This document shows positions 53,821 to 61,851 of a stretch of DNA of 64,000 bases, in pieces. The stretch's first letter is position 1; every line of letters starts with the position of its first letter. A model generated the notes under the pieces. The model saw only the letters and a program-made list of their open reading frames with translations. It ran no database searches and was not told the origin of the DNA. Made by a program: the position numbers and the translations under genes. The stretch is from Sva-07 sp963707515 (GTDB taxonomy: Bacteria; Actinomycetota; Acidimicrobiia; Acidimicrobiales; Ilumatobacteraceae): contig CAVPQI010000003.1 in assembly GCA_963707515.1 (NCBI GenBank), positions 806,001 to 870,000 of the forward strand. Direction: 5' to 3'.

Positions 53821-54510
53821 GTGGCGTCGTCCGACCAGTTGGCCATCGATCGTTCCGCGGCGGTGCGCCGGATCGATCTCGATCAGGGCTCGTGGGTCGA
53901 GTTCGTCGACTCGTTCGTCCCCGACGCCGACGATCAGTTCGCGGCGATGCACGCCGAGGTCGACTGGCGCGAGACCGAAGTGCTGCGTTACGACCGCTAC
54001 GTCCCCGAGAAGCGGCTCTCGGCGGCCGTGCACCCCGAGTCGCGGCCGCTGGTGCGCCAGACCGACCTCCACCTGCAGTCCCGCTACCGGGTGCGGTGGG
54101 ACGGCGTGGCGGCGATTCTCTACCGCGACGGCGAGGACTTCCAGGGCTTCCACGGCGATCGCGACATGCGGTGGCTGGACGACACATTGATCGCCATCGT
54201 CGTGCTCGGTGAGCGACGTCCGTTCGTGCTGCGGCCGCGAGCGACGAGCAGCCAACTCGACCGTCGTCCGGCCGGTCAGCATCCCGACGATGTCGTGCTG
54301 CTCCCGGGCCACGGCGACCTGCTCGTGATGGGTGGGGCCTGCCAGCGCGACTGGCTGCACACGGTGCCACCCGCCGAGACGTCGCTGCCGCGGATCTCGC
54401 TGACGTGGCGTTGGACGAGCCGCCGCGGTCGCCCCGACACCAACCCGACCTACTACGACGGTCGCAGCTTCAGCGACGCGCCCCGCCGCGCCGGCTCACG
54501 CCCGCGCTGA
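53821..54510 (+). CDS. AlkB-like Fe(II)/2-oxoglutarate dioxygenase
   Basis: A 229-residue dioxygenase of the AlkB group, which in studied members removes alkyl groups from DNA or RNA bases. The visible iron ligands are H and D in FHGDRDMRWLDD and the late His in RDWLHTVPPA; the 2OG-binding Arg is in RISLTWRW. The N-terminal half (LDQGSWVEFVDSFVPDADDQ) and YRVRWDGVAAILYRDGEDF form the nucleotide-recognition lid. GTG 53821 is the first codon in frame with the family. It makes a third possible alkylation-repair gene in this window, with the two YcaQ-like genes. Confidence 0.88.
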   Translation: MASSDQLAIDRSAAVRRIDLDQGSWVEFVDSFVPDADDQFAAMHAEVDWRETEVLRYDRYVPEKRLSAAVHPESRPLVRQTDLHLQSRYRVRWDGVAAILYRDGEDFQGFHGDRDMRWLDDTLIAIVVLGERRPFVLRPRATSSQLDRRPAGQHPDDVVLLPGHGDLLVMGGACQRDWLHTVPPAETSLPRISLTWRWTSRRGRPDTNPTYYDGRSFSDAPRRAGSRPR

Positions 54511-54541
54511 CCACGGTCCACGCGTCACCGCACCGCCCCGT

Positions 54542-54597
54542 CAGACCGGGCGCGGCAGGCCGGGCGGTTCAGGCCGGGCGGGGCGGGCCGGGCGGAT
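54542..54597. repeat. 14-bp degenerate tandem repeat, four copies, after modA
   Basis: Four 14-bp units at 54542-54555, 54556-54569, 54570-54583 and 54584-54597, core GGCCGGGCGG (first copy ACCGGGCGCGG). They fill the spacer between the convergent AlkB-like and modA genes and end 2 nt from the modA stop. Confidence 0.8.
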
Positions 54598-54599
54598 GG

Positions 54600-55421
54600 T
54601 CAGGGGGCGAGGAAGCCGTACGCGGCGAGGATCGCCTGGCCCTCGTCGCTGAGCAGGAAGTCGATGAACGCCCGGGCGCCGTCGGGGTTGGGCGCCTCGG
54701 CGGTCGAGGCGACCGGGTACTCGGCGACGACGTTGGCGTCGTCGGCGATCGCGACGCCCTCGGCGTCGTCGCCGGCGGCGATGACATCGGTGGCGTAGAC
54801 GATGCCGGCGTCGGCTTCGCCGAGCGTGACCTTGGTGACGACGGCCTTGGCGTTCTCCTCCCACGACTTCGGGGTCACGGTGATGCCGGCGTTGGCAAAG
54901 ATCTGGTCGGCATAGGTGCCGCAGGGCACCTCGGGGGCGCACTGGACGACGATCAGCTCGGGGTCGGCGAGGTCGTCGAGGCTCGTGATGCCCTTCGGGT
55001 TGTCGGGGCCGACGATGATCTCGGCCCGATTGGTGGCGAACACGACAGGTTCGGAGCCGTTGGCTGCGGCGTCGGCGAGCTTGTCCATGTTGTCGAGGTC
55101 GGCCGAGGCGAACACGTCGGCGGGTGCCCCATGGGTGATCTGGGTGACGAGGTCGGACGAGCCTGCGAAGTTGAACGCCACGTCGGCGTCGGGGTTGGCG
55201 GCGACGAACGCCTCGCCGATCTCGGTGAAGGCGGCGGTCAGCGAGGCGGCGGCGAAGACGGTGATGTCGCCCTCGACCGGGCCGATGCCGTCGCCGACGT
55301 CCGGCGTGCCGGCGACGTCGGTGACGGCGTCGCTGCTGTCGGCCTCGTCGGACCCGCACGAGGCGACGACGAGGCCGATCACCGCCGCGGCGAACCACAG
55401 GCGTCGAGGGGCGACTCGCAT
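54600..55421 (-). CDS. modA: Molybdate ABC transporter substrate-binding lipoprotein ModA
   Basis: A 273-residue exported lipoprotein (lipobox VVASC, Cys about 22) of the ModA family that captures molybdate or tungstate outside the membrane. Signature parts are ITVFAAASLTAAFTEIGEAF, FNFAGSSDLVTQITHGAPAD and VFASADLDNMDKL; the end matches LLSDEGQAILAAYGFLAP. No modB or modC gene is adjacent; the neighbour on the other side is convergent. ATG 55421 follows TAGTGT by 7 nt, while another ATG further up lies inside the operator palindrome. Confidence 0.93.
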   Translation of the reverse strand: MRVAPRRLWFAAAVIGLVVASCGSDEADSSDAVTDVAGTPDVGDGIGPVEGDITVFAAASLTAAFTEIGEAFVAANPDADVAFNFAGSSDLVTQITHGAPADVFASADLDNMDKLADAAANGSEPVVFATNRAEIIVGPDNPKGITSLDDLADPELIVVQCAPEVPCGTYADQIFANAGITVTPKSWEENAKAVVTKVTLGEADAGIVYATDVIAAGDDAEGVAIADDANVVAEYPVASTAEAPNPDGARAFIDFLLSDEGQAILAAYGFLAP

Positions 55422-55428
55422 GCGATGC

Positions 55429-55434
55429 ACACTA
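55429..55434 (-). promoter_or_regulatory. -10 element of modA
   Basis: TAGTGT on the minus strand, 7 nt before ATG 55421, overlapped by the inverted repeat at 55430-55452. Confidence 0.55.
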
Positions 55435-55452
55435 GTCATCCATCGACTAGTG
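55430..55452. promoter_or_regulatory. Inverted repeat CACTAGTC-N7-GACTAGTG over the modA promoter
   Basis: An 8-bp perfect inverted repeat (55430-55437 and 55445-55452) overlapping the -10. It is a probable repressor site; a molybdate-responsive regulator such as ModE would fit by function, but the sequence is not the classical ModE box. Confidence 0.6.
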
Positions 55453-55531
55453 ATCGAGGTGATCGTCTCGAGGCCGGTTGCGATGTCAGCCGGCGCAGTT
55501 CCGACGGAGGTCCCGGCCGGGCCGGGCACGG

Positions 55532-56353
55532 TCACGATGCGCGGTGGCGCGCTTCGGCCAGGAGGGCGACCATCGCGGTGCGCACGGCCTGCCCGTCGGC
55601 GCACGGCTCGTCGAAGGCGATGCGAACCGCGCTGCGTCCGCTCGGACCCTCGGCGACCATCTCGAAGCCGTAGCGATCGACGGCGGACATCGAGGCGCTC
55701 GTCGTGTCGACCCGGCGGGCGAGGTGACGGCAGTACAGCACCTGCGCCTCGGCGTGGTCCTCGTTCATGTGGGCGACGATGCCGGCGGCGATGTCGCCCG
55801 CCAGCGGGTCAGGTTCGGCGACGGCGTACCCACCGGCATCGACCCAGCTCATCCTCCCGTACCCGCCGACATAGCGGATCGACTCGACGTCGAGCCGGAA
55901 GAACGTGAAGTCGCCGAAGTCGATGTAGTACGACGCCGACGGGTTGGCGGCCAGGTACAGCTCGCGGGTCGCCTCGCGCTCGTCGTCGGGCACCGGCACC
56001 ATGCGTCCCATCAACGTCGCCCGCCCGCTGGCGAGCGGGTCGGCTCCGTCGGGCACCGGTTCGGTCACCAGCAGGCTGGCACGCGGGTCGGCGAGCGCGT
56101 TCTGCGTGTGCTCGGCCATCAGGCTGACGAAGAAGATCGGGTTGCCGCGTTGGTCGAGCGCGAAGCTGGCGACCGACCCGTAGGGGTAGCCGGCGGGATC
56201 GATGGCGAGGGTGCTCAGCGATCCCCGGCCGGCGGCGGCGACCAACGTCCGGCAACGCTCGGCATGGGTCGGCTCGCGTGGGGGAGGGGCCGACGACGAC
56301 GGCGTTCCCTCGTCACCGCCGGGAACCTGGTGGGTGCGGGGACGTTCGGGCAT
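55532..56353 (-). CDS. HugZ-like heme/PNPOx-fold protein with DUF2470 domain
   Basis: A 273-residue protein with a pyridoxamine 5'-phosphate oxidase-like split barrel (about residues 30-175: AGRGSLSTLAIDPAGYPYGS, IFFVSLMAEHTQNALADPRA, YIDFGDFTFFRLDVESIRYV) and a C-terminal DUF2470 part (about 185-270: IVAHMNEDHAEAQVLYCRHL, YGFEMVAEGPSGR). This pair is typical of heme-degrading or heme-utilisation proteins (HugZ/HutZ type). A role in heme or flavin handling is likely. ATG 56353 has TAGGTT 6 nt upstream. Confidence 0.9.
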   Translation of the reverse strand: MPERPRTHQVPGGDEGTPSSSAPPPREPTHAERCRTLVAAAGRGSLSTLAIDPAGYPYGSVASFALDQRGNPIFFVSLMAEHTQNALADPRASLLVTEPVPDGADPLASGRATLMGRMVPVPDDEREATRELYLAANPSASYYIDFGDFTFFRLDVESIRYVGGYGRMSWVDAGGYAVAEPDPLAGDIAAGIVAHMNEDHAEAQVLYCRHLARRVDTTSASMSAVDRYGFEMVAEGPSGRSAVRIAFDEPCADGQAVRTAMVALLAEARHRAS

Positions 56354-56359
56354 CGCGCC

Positions 56360-56365
56360 AACCTA
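56360..56365 (-). promoter_or_regulatory. -10 element of the HugZ-like gene
   Basis: TAGGTT on the minus strand, 6 nt before ATG 56353 and within the 32-nt gap after the DUF1254/1214 gene. Confidence 0.55.
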
Positions 56366-56385
56366 GGGGATCGGGTGGAGCGGGC

Positions 56386-57324
56386 TCAGACGGCGATCGT
56401 CGGGAACGACCAGGTGCCGTCGAGCACCTCGGCGTGCGGTTGGTAGAACCGGACGAGGTAGTTCCAGCCCTCCATGATCGGGAGGCAGTTCGGCCGCTGG
56501 CCGTCGCAGCCGCCGAAGTTGATCGTCACGGATCCGTCGTCGTTGCGCGTGGCGGTGATGCTGTTCACGCTGTACGAACTCGCCTCGTTGGCCTCGAAGA
56601 ACCCGTCGCCGTTGTACAGCGAGACCGACCAGAACGCGTCGACCGGCACGTCGCCGACGGTGATCGAGTACTCGCCGACCGGCAGGCCGGGGTTGACGTT
56701 GGCGTAGAACGCCTCGCGCTCGGGCAACCCGCCCCACGCCGAGGCAGTGGCGATGAGATGCCGGACCGGGTCGACCTCGTCGCGCGTGCCGAACGAGCGG
56801 GAGTAGCCGGGGACGCCCTTCGACAACTCGAGCAGTGCGTTGCGGGTGGCGGTGAAGCTGGCCTCGTCGTAGTCGGCGATCTCGAACGGCCGTGCCGACG
56901 AGGTGGCGACACGGATCTGGTCCTGGAGTGCGTGCACGATGGCGACGTCGGCGGCGTCGTTGGGGTCGACGAGGATGCGGATGCCGACGACGACGTAGTC
57001 GGTGCCGTAGCGGTCGACGGTCAGCGGGTGGTCGCCCGGCTCGTGGATCACCGCGTTGATGTAGTGGTCCTGGTTGATGATCATCGCCGACATGTAGCGG
57101 CCGCCCGGGTCGGGCAGCGTCAGCGTGGCACCACCGCTGATGTCGAACACCCCGGCGGTGTAGAAGGTGTCGCGATTCTGGCGGATGATCGTCTGCTGGT
57201 CGATGGGAGCGAAGTCGCGGTCGTGGTGCACCACGTTGAGCCCGCCGGCGCGCCGGATGATCGCATCGAGCATCCGATCGGTCTCGGCGCGAGTGAAGTT
57301 GTCGACGTTGACGACGGTGCTCAT
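56386..57324 (-). CDS. DUF1254/DUF1214 family protein
   Basis: A 312-residue protein without signal peptide. The first part (residues about 5-120) shows DUF1254-like features: FAPIDQQTIIRQNRDTFYTA, RYMSAMIINQDHYINAVIHE. The C-terminal third matches DUF1214: REAFYANVNPGLPVGEYSIT, VDAFWSVSLYNGDGFFEANE, NYLVRFYQPHAEVLDGTW. Proteins of this type are often wrongly labelled carboxylesterase; no catalytic Ser-His-Asp triad is evident. Function unknown. ATG 57324 has CTGGAG about 6 nt upstream. Confidence 0.85.
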   Translation of the reverse strand: MSTVVNVDNFTRAETDRMLDAIIRRAGGLNVVHHDRDFAPIDQQTIIRQNRDTFYTAGVFDISGGATLTLPDPGGRYMSAMIINQDHYINAVIHEPGDHPLTVDRYGTDYVVVGIRILVDPNDAADVAIVHALQDQIRVATSSARPFEIADYDEASFTATRNALLELSKGVPGYSRSFGTRDEVDPVRHLIATASAWGGLPEREAFYANVNPGLPVGEYSITVGDVPVDAFWSVSLYNGDGFFEANEASSYSVNSITATRNDDGSVTINFGGCDGQRPNCLPIMEGWNYLVRFYQPHAEVLDGTWSFPTIAV

Positions 57325-57409
57325 CGAATCTCCAGGTCGTGTTCGGGGACGTGTCAACCTAGTCCGGCGACGGTGATCGCGGCCGCTCATCGGGCGTTCC
57401 GTCGGTGGG

Positions 57410-59137
57410 TCAACTGGAGAAGGTGATCTCGCCCCCGAGCATCGTGCGCAGGACCTCGATCTCGGCGATGCCGTCGGGGTCGACCGTCATCGGGTCGTCG
57501 CTGAGGACGGCGATGTCGGCGAACTTGCCGACCTCGAGAGTGCCGTTGGTGTCGTCCGCGTGGATCTGCCAGGCGGCGTCGCTGGTGACGGCCGCCATCG
57601 CCTGGGCGACGGTCACACACTCGCCGGCGTTGAGTACCGCGCCGCCGTCTTGGACCCTGCGGGTCACGGCGGTCTGCACGCAGCGCAGCGGGTCGATGTC
57701 GGTCACCGCGTAGTCGCTGTGGAACGAGGGGCGGAGGCCGTGCTCGAGCGCGGAGGCGACGGGGTCGAGACCGGCGGCCTTGGCCGGCCCGACGATGTTG
57801 TCGGCGAACGCTCGTCCCCAGTGGTAGACGTGGTTCATCAGGAACGACGGCGACAGGCCGAGGCGGGCCATGCGGGCGAGGTCGTCGTCGTGAGCGAACG
57901 AGCAGTGCTCGATGCGGTCGCGGAGGTGCAGTCCGCCGCCCGGCTCGAGGACCTGCGCGAAGGCGTCGACGACCGAGGAGATGGCGGCATCGCCGTTGGC
58001 GTGGACCATCACCTGCCATCCGTGCTCGTGGGCGAGCCGGATCCGATCGGCCATGTAGTCGGTGGTGACGTTCGGGCGACCGCGGTCGTCGCGTCCGAGG
58101 TAGTTGTCGCGCTGGTAGCCGCTGCGTCCCTGGTTGGAACCGTCGGAGATCAGCTTCAGGCTGACGGCGCGCACCTTGTCGTCACCCGCACCGGCGACGA
58201 GGCCCTGCTCGGCGAGGGTCTCCAACAGGGTGTCGTAGATGGCGAAGCTGACCCGGGCGTCGAGGCGGTCCGAAACGGCGTGGAACAGGTCGATTTCCGC
58301 GGCCCCGAGCATCATCCCGGTCCCGGCGTCGTGGGTGCGGACGACGCCGCGCGATGCTGCCCGCTCGCTGATGGCGACGACCCCAGCGAGGAGGTCCTCC
58401 TGTGACCGGCGCGGCAAGATGCCGACCACGGCGCTGATCGCCGGCAGCTCGCCGAGGGCACCGGTGAGTCGACCGTTCTCGCGGACGAAGTGGCCACCGT
58501 TGCCCGGGTCGGGTGTGTCCTCGTCGATTCCGGCCAGCTCGAGCGCCTTCGAGTTGGCGTAGGCGTAGTGCAGCGAGGCATTCATCACCAGCACGGGCCG
58601 ATCCGGCACGGCGGCGTCGAGGACGTCACGCGTCAACTCCCGCTCGCCGGGAACCAGGCTCGGGTCGTACCGCGTGCCGAGCGTCCAGTCGCCGAGCGTC
58701 GGCGCGGCCTGACGGATCTTGTCGACGATCTCGTCGAACGAGGCCCCGCCCAGCGGTGTGCAGTCGACCCAGCTGTCCTGCGTCGCCGACGCCCAGTAGT
58801 GCATGTGTGGTTCGACGAAGCCGGGATAGGCGATGCCGTCACCGAGATCGAGCGTCCGGGTGCCCGGTCCGGTGAGTGCGTCGACGTCGGATCGGTTGCC
58901 GAGGCCGATGATCACGCCGTCACGGACGGCAATCGACTCGGCGGTCGGCTGGAGGCTGTTCATCGTCCGGAAGTGTCCGACGAGGAGCAGGTCGGCCGGG
59001 CCCTGTCGGCGGTGGGTGCGGGCCACGCGGTGGCGTGGCCCCGGGGCGACCGGTCGGTGGTCGACCAGTGGTGCCAGGTGGGCGGAGGCGTGACATGCGC
59101 ACGTGGTCGGTTGGGTTGCTCGGACGGCGGTGGTCAT
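57410..59137 (-). CDS. YtcJ-like metal-dependent amidohydrolase
   Basis: A 575-residue amidohydrolase of the YtcJ/N-substituted formamide deformylase group. The beta-sandwich start (ADLLLVGHFRTMNSLQPTAE) and IAYPGFVEPHMHYWAS with the HxH metal motif are followed by SLKLISDGSNQGRSGY, WQVMVHANGDAAIS, DRIEHCSFAH and FHSDYAVTDIDPL, giving the other metal or catalytic residues. It probably cleaves amide or related C-N bonds. ATG 59137 is fixed by GGAGG 8 nt upstream, which explains the first 50 residues; ATG 58963 falls inside the sandwich. Confidence 0.9.
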   Translation of the reverse strand: MTTAVRATQPTTCACHASAHLAPLVDHRPVAPGPRHRVARTHRRQGPADLLLVGHFRTMNSLQPTAESIAVRDGVIIGLGNRSDVDALTGPGTRTLDLGDGIAYPGFVEPHMHYWASATQDSWVDCTPLGGASFDEIVDKIRQAAPTLGDWTLGTRYDPSLVPGERELTRDVLDAAVPDRPVLVMNASLHYAYANSKALELAGIDEDTPDPGNGGHFVRENGRLTGALGELPAISAVVGILPRRSQEDLLAGVVAISERAASRGVVRTHDAGTGMMLGAAEIDLFHAVSDRLDARVSFAIYDTLLETLAEQGLVAGAGDDKVRAVSLKLISDGSNQGRSGYQRDNYLGRDDRGRPNVTTDYMADRIRLAHEHGWQVMVHANGDAAISSVVDAFAQVLEPGGGLHLRDRIEHCSFAHDDDLARMARLGLSPSFLMNHVYHWGRAFADNIVGPAKAAGLDPVASALEHGLRPSFHSDYAVTDIDPLRCVQTAVTRRVQDGGAVLNAGECVTVAQAMAAVTSDAAWQIHADDTNGTLEVGKFADIAVLSDDPMTVDPDGIAEIEVLRTMLGGEITFSS

Positions 59138-59191
59138 GGGGAGGTCCTCCGGTGCGGGTCGGTCGGCGATCGGTGTCGGGGCGCCTGCACC

Positions 59192-60288
59192 CTAGTGAGG
59201 CAGTCGCGCCGGCTCGTTGAGCGGGCGGGGGAGGCGGACGGTGGCACACAACCCGCCGTCGACCCGAGGCGCGAGCGTCAGCGTGCCGTCATGCGCCTCG
59301 GTGATGCTCTTGACGATCGCCAGCCCGAGGCCGACGCCGGCATGGTCGCTGCGGACGCGCTGGGTGCCGCGTTGGAACGGTTCGGTGAGCGTGGCGATCA
59401 GTTGCGGACCGAGCCGGTCACCGGTGTTGTCGACCGTCAGCACGACGTCGTCGTGGTCGAGGGTCGTGTCGATGCGCACGCTGCCGCGTGCCGGGAGATT
59501 GTGGACGATGGCGTTGTGCAGCAGGTTGACGGCCAGTTGGAAGAGCAACGTGTGCGAGCCGATGGTCGGGGCGATGCCGCCGGATGTCTCGATGGTGACG
59601 CCGTGCTTCTCGGCGAGCGGGAGGAGGGTTTCGGCGGCCTCGTCGACGACGAGGGAGAGGTCGACGTCGTCGCGGTGACGCTCCGCTGCTGGGCTCGGCT
59701 GAGCAGCAGCAGTGCCTCCGTGAGGTCGATGGCGCGGGCGTTGACGTAGCGGAGGCGCTCGATGAGCTCGTCGACGTTGCGCTCCGGGTCGCTGCGGGCG
59801 ACGTCGAGCAGCGTCTGGGTGATCGCCAGCGGTGTGCGCAGCTCGTGCGAGGCGTTGGCGGCGAACCTCCGCTGCTCGGCATCGTGAGCTTCCAGTCGAG
59901 CCAGCATGTCGTCGAAGGAGTCGGCGAGCTCGCGGAACTCGTCGCTGCGGCCGTCCAGCTGGATCCGGTGGGAGAGCGAGCCGTCGGCGGCGAGGCGCGT
60001 CGCCTGCGTGATCCGGCGAAGTGGGGCGAGCATGCTGCCGGCGAGGATCCACCCGCCGACGAGACCGAACAGCAGCAGGAACACCAGTGCCAAGGTTGCC
60101 TTCGGGACGAAGGCCCGCTGGAGGTCGGAACGGCTCGGCGAGATGGTGGGAACGCCGATCACGTCGGGGACGTAGCGCAGCAGGAAGACCCACACGACCG
60201 CCAGCAACAAGGCGCCGGCGACCATCAAGAACGCGGCGTAGCTGAGGGTCAGCTTGATGCGCACGCTGAAACCCGGCGGCCTAGCCAC
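59192..60288 (-). CDS. VanS-like sensor histidine kinase (one frameshift)
   Basis: Membrane sensor kinase paired with the OmpR-type regulator. Order: two transmembrane helices (LTLSYAAFLMVAGALLLAVV; ATLALVFLLLFGLVGGWILA) with a short outside loop, HAMP (APLRRITQATRLAADGSLSH), H-box FAANASHELRTPLAITQTLL with the phospho-His, N-box LLHNAIVHN and G-boxes VDNTGDRLGP and GVGLGLAIVK. The frame shifts near 59685, between LLLLSRAQQ and HRDDVDLSLVVDEAAE; unlike the other shifts in this window it equals one lost base. GTG 60288 overlaps the regulator's stop codon, so translation is coupled. Confidence 0.87.
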
Positions 60289-60988
60289 GCCCGTCACCTT
60301 CGCCGTCGGTGTCCGATGCGGCGTCCGATGCGTTCTCGATGCGGTATCCGACGCCGGCCACGGTGGCGATGATCGAAGGCTCGCCGAGTCGCTTGCGCAG
60401 CGCCGACACCGTGATCCGCACGGCGTTGGTGAACGGGTCGGCGTGTTCGTCCCACGCCCGTTCGAGGAGCGCTTCGGCACTGACCACCCCGCCGTCGGCC
60501 GCGACGAGCACCTCGAGCACGGCGAACTGCTTCCTCGTGAGCGCCACGTAGCGGCCGTCGCGGAAGACCTCCCGGCGGAACGGGTCGAGGCGCACGCCGG
60601 CAACCTCGCGGACCGGGGGTCGGTTGTGGGCACGGCGACGGTCGAGCGCTCGCAGCCGCAGCACGAGCTCTTGCAGCTCGAACGGCTTGGTGAGGTAGTC
60701 GTCGGCGCCGAGCCCGAAGCCGGACGCCTTGTCGTCGAGCCGGTCGGCAGCGGTCAGCATCAGGATCGGTGTGCCGCTGCCGGAGGCGACGATGTGCTCG
60801 GCCACGACGTCGCCGGACGGTCCGGGGATGTCGCGGTCGAGCACGGCGATGTCGTAGGTGTTGAGCCGCAACATCTCGAGGGCGGTGTCGCCGTCGCCGG
60901 CGATGTCGGCGGCGATCGCGGCGAGGCGCAACCCGTCGCGCACCGCCGCTGCCATCAACGGCTCGTCCTCGACGATCAACACACGCAT
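60281..60988 (-). CDS. VanR-like OmpR-family response regulator
   Basis: A 235-residue two-component regulator. Receiver domain about residues 1-120: acidic pair in IVEDEP, phosphoacceptor Asp in IAVLDRDIPGPSGD, Thr in LMLTAADR and Lys in YLTKPFELQEL. DNA-binding winged helix about 130-225 (LTRKQFAVLEVLVAADGGVV; AVRITVSALRKRLGEPSI; IATVAGVGYRIE). ATG 60988 follows GGAG; the preceding ATG 60991 is a one-codon alternative. It is co-transcribed with the kinase and divergent from a VanY-like gene, like the regulators of glycopeptide-resistance loci. Confidence 0.93.
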   Translation of the reverse strand: MRVLIVEDEPLMAAAVRDGLRLAAIAADIAGDGDTALEMLRLNTYDIAVLDRDIPGPSGDVVAEHIVASGSGTPILMLTAADRLDDKASGFGLGADDYLTKPFELQELVLRLRALDRRRAHNRPPVREVAGVRLDPFRREVFRDGRYVALTRKQFAVLEVLVAADGGVVSAEALLERAWDEHADPFTNAVRITVSALRKRLGEPSIIATVAGVGYRIENASDAASDTDGEGDGRG

Positions 60989-61041
60989 CATCCACGCTCC
61001 GGGGACCACGGCCGGGCTGACCTTGGCAGCGATGCTACGAG

Positions 61042-61065
61042 CCGGTGCATATCGCCGGCATATCG
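61042..61065. promoter_or_regulatory. Direct-repeat binding site for the response regulator
   Basis: CCGGTGCATATCG and CCGGCATATCG, with CATATCG repeated 11 bp apart, lie between the divergent regulator and VanY-like genes. Tandem direct repeats one helical turn apart are the usual OmpR-family target. Confidence 0.6.
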
Positions 61066-61112
61066 GAAAACCGCAGACGCCGAGGCGACGCCACACCGTC
61101 TTGGCTGGCCCC

Positions 61113-61778
61113 ATGCGTCCCAGCACACCAGACCGGGCGTCGAACGGGCGGACGAAAGCATCCGTCGCCGTCGGCCTGCTCATCGCCCTCGCCGCAGCCG
61201 TCGGTGCATTCGTCGTTCGCCCGACGCCGTCGTCGGCGCCCCCGTTCGACCGCGCCGCTGACCCGCCCGAGCTGGCGGGTCGTGATCCGTCCCGTGACGG
61301 TGCGTCGGTGCCCGATGGCGTGATCACTGCCGCGGACGGCGCGCTCCCCGACGGCGTGGGCGTGTTCGACGACCAGCTCGCCGGTGTGGCCAATCTCGAC
61401 GCCGACCTCCTCCGAGCGCTCCGCGAGGCAGCGACGGACGCCGCAGAGGACGGCATCGAGCTGTACGTCAACAGCGGATGGCGCTCGCGGGAGTACCAGG
61501 AGCATCTCCGCCGCGCTGCCGTTGCCGAGTACGGCTCCGAGGCGGCGGCGGCGCGCTGGGTGTCGAGTGCCGACGACTCCGCGCACGTGATCGGCGAGGC
61601 CGTGGACCTCGGCCCGCTCGACGCCACGGCGTGGTTGTCGACACACGGTGCCGAACACGGACTGTGCCGCATCTACGACAACGAGCCGTGGCACTTCGAG
61701 TTGCGTCCCGAAGCCGTGGGGCAGGGGTGCCCGCCGACGTACGTCGACCCGACGCACGATCCGCGGATGCAGCAGTGA
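61113..61778 (+). CDS. VanY-like D-alanyl-D-alanine carboxypeptidase
   Basis: A 221-residue zinc peptidase of the M15 (VanY) family that removes the terminal D-Ala from peptidoglycan stem peptides. The N-terminus has a membrane anchor or signal (VAVGLLIALAAAVGAFVV, residues 17-34). The zinc and catalytic set is complete: ELYVNSGWRSREYQEHLR, SAHVIGEAVDLG (SxHxxGxAxD) and EPWHFELRP (ExxH). It is divergent from the VanRS-like genes with a direct-repeat site between. No vanH, vanA or vanX gene is near, so it more likely trims wall precursors in response to envelope stress than gives full resistance. Confidence 0.9.
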   Translation: MRPSTPDRASNGRTKASVAVGLLIALAAAVGAFVVRPTPSSAPPFDRAADPPELAGRDPSRDGASVPDGVITAADGALPDGVGVFDDQLAGVANLDADLLRALREAATDAAEDGIELYVNSGWRSREYQEHLRRAAVAEYGSEAAAARWVSSADDSAHVIGEAVDLGPLDATAWLSTHGAEHGLCRIYDNEPWHFELRPEAVGQGCPPTYVDPTHDPRMQQ

Positions 61779-61821
61779 GCAGCATCGGCGAGCCGTCACT
61801 GCCGAATGCGACCGGCCGCGA

Positions 61822-61851
61822 TGGAGTGTCAGATGGTGGAGTGTCAGACGG
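61822..61851. repeat. 15-bp tandem duplication over the alcohol dehydrogenase stop codon
   Basis: TGGAGTGTCAGATGG and TGGAGTGTCAGACGG are adjacent; the second holds the minus-strand stop codon (61846-61844) and last codons of the dehydrogenase gene. Confidence 0.75.

Noticed and set aside
60288..60633. Histidine kinase start at 60633
   Set aside because: That extension is antisense-like shadow inside the regulator gene; GTG 60288 overlaps the regulator's stop and precedes the first membrane helix.
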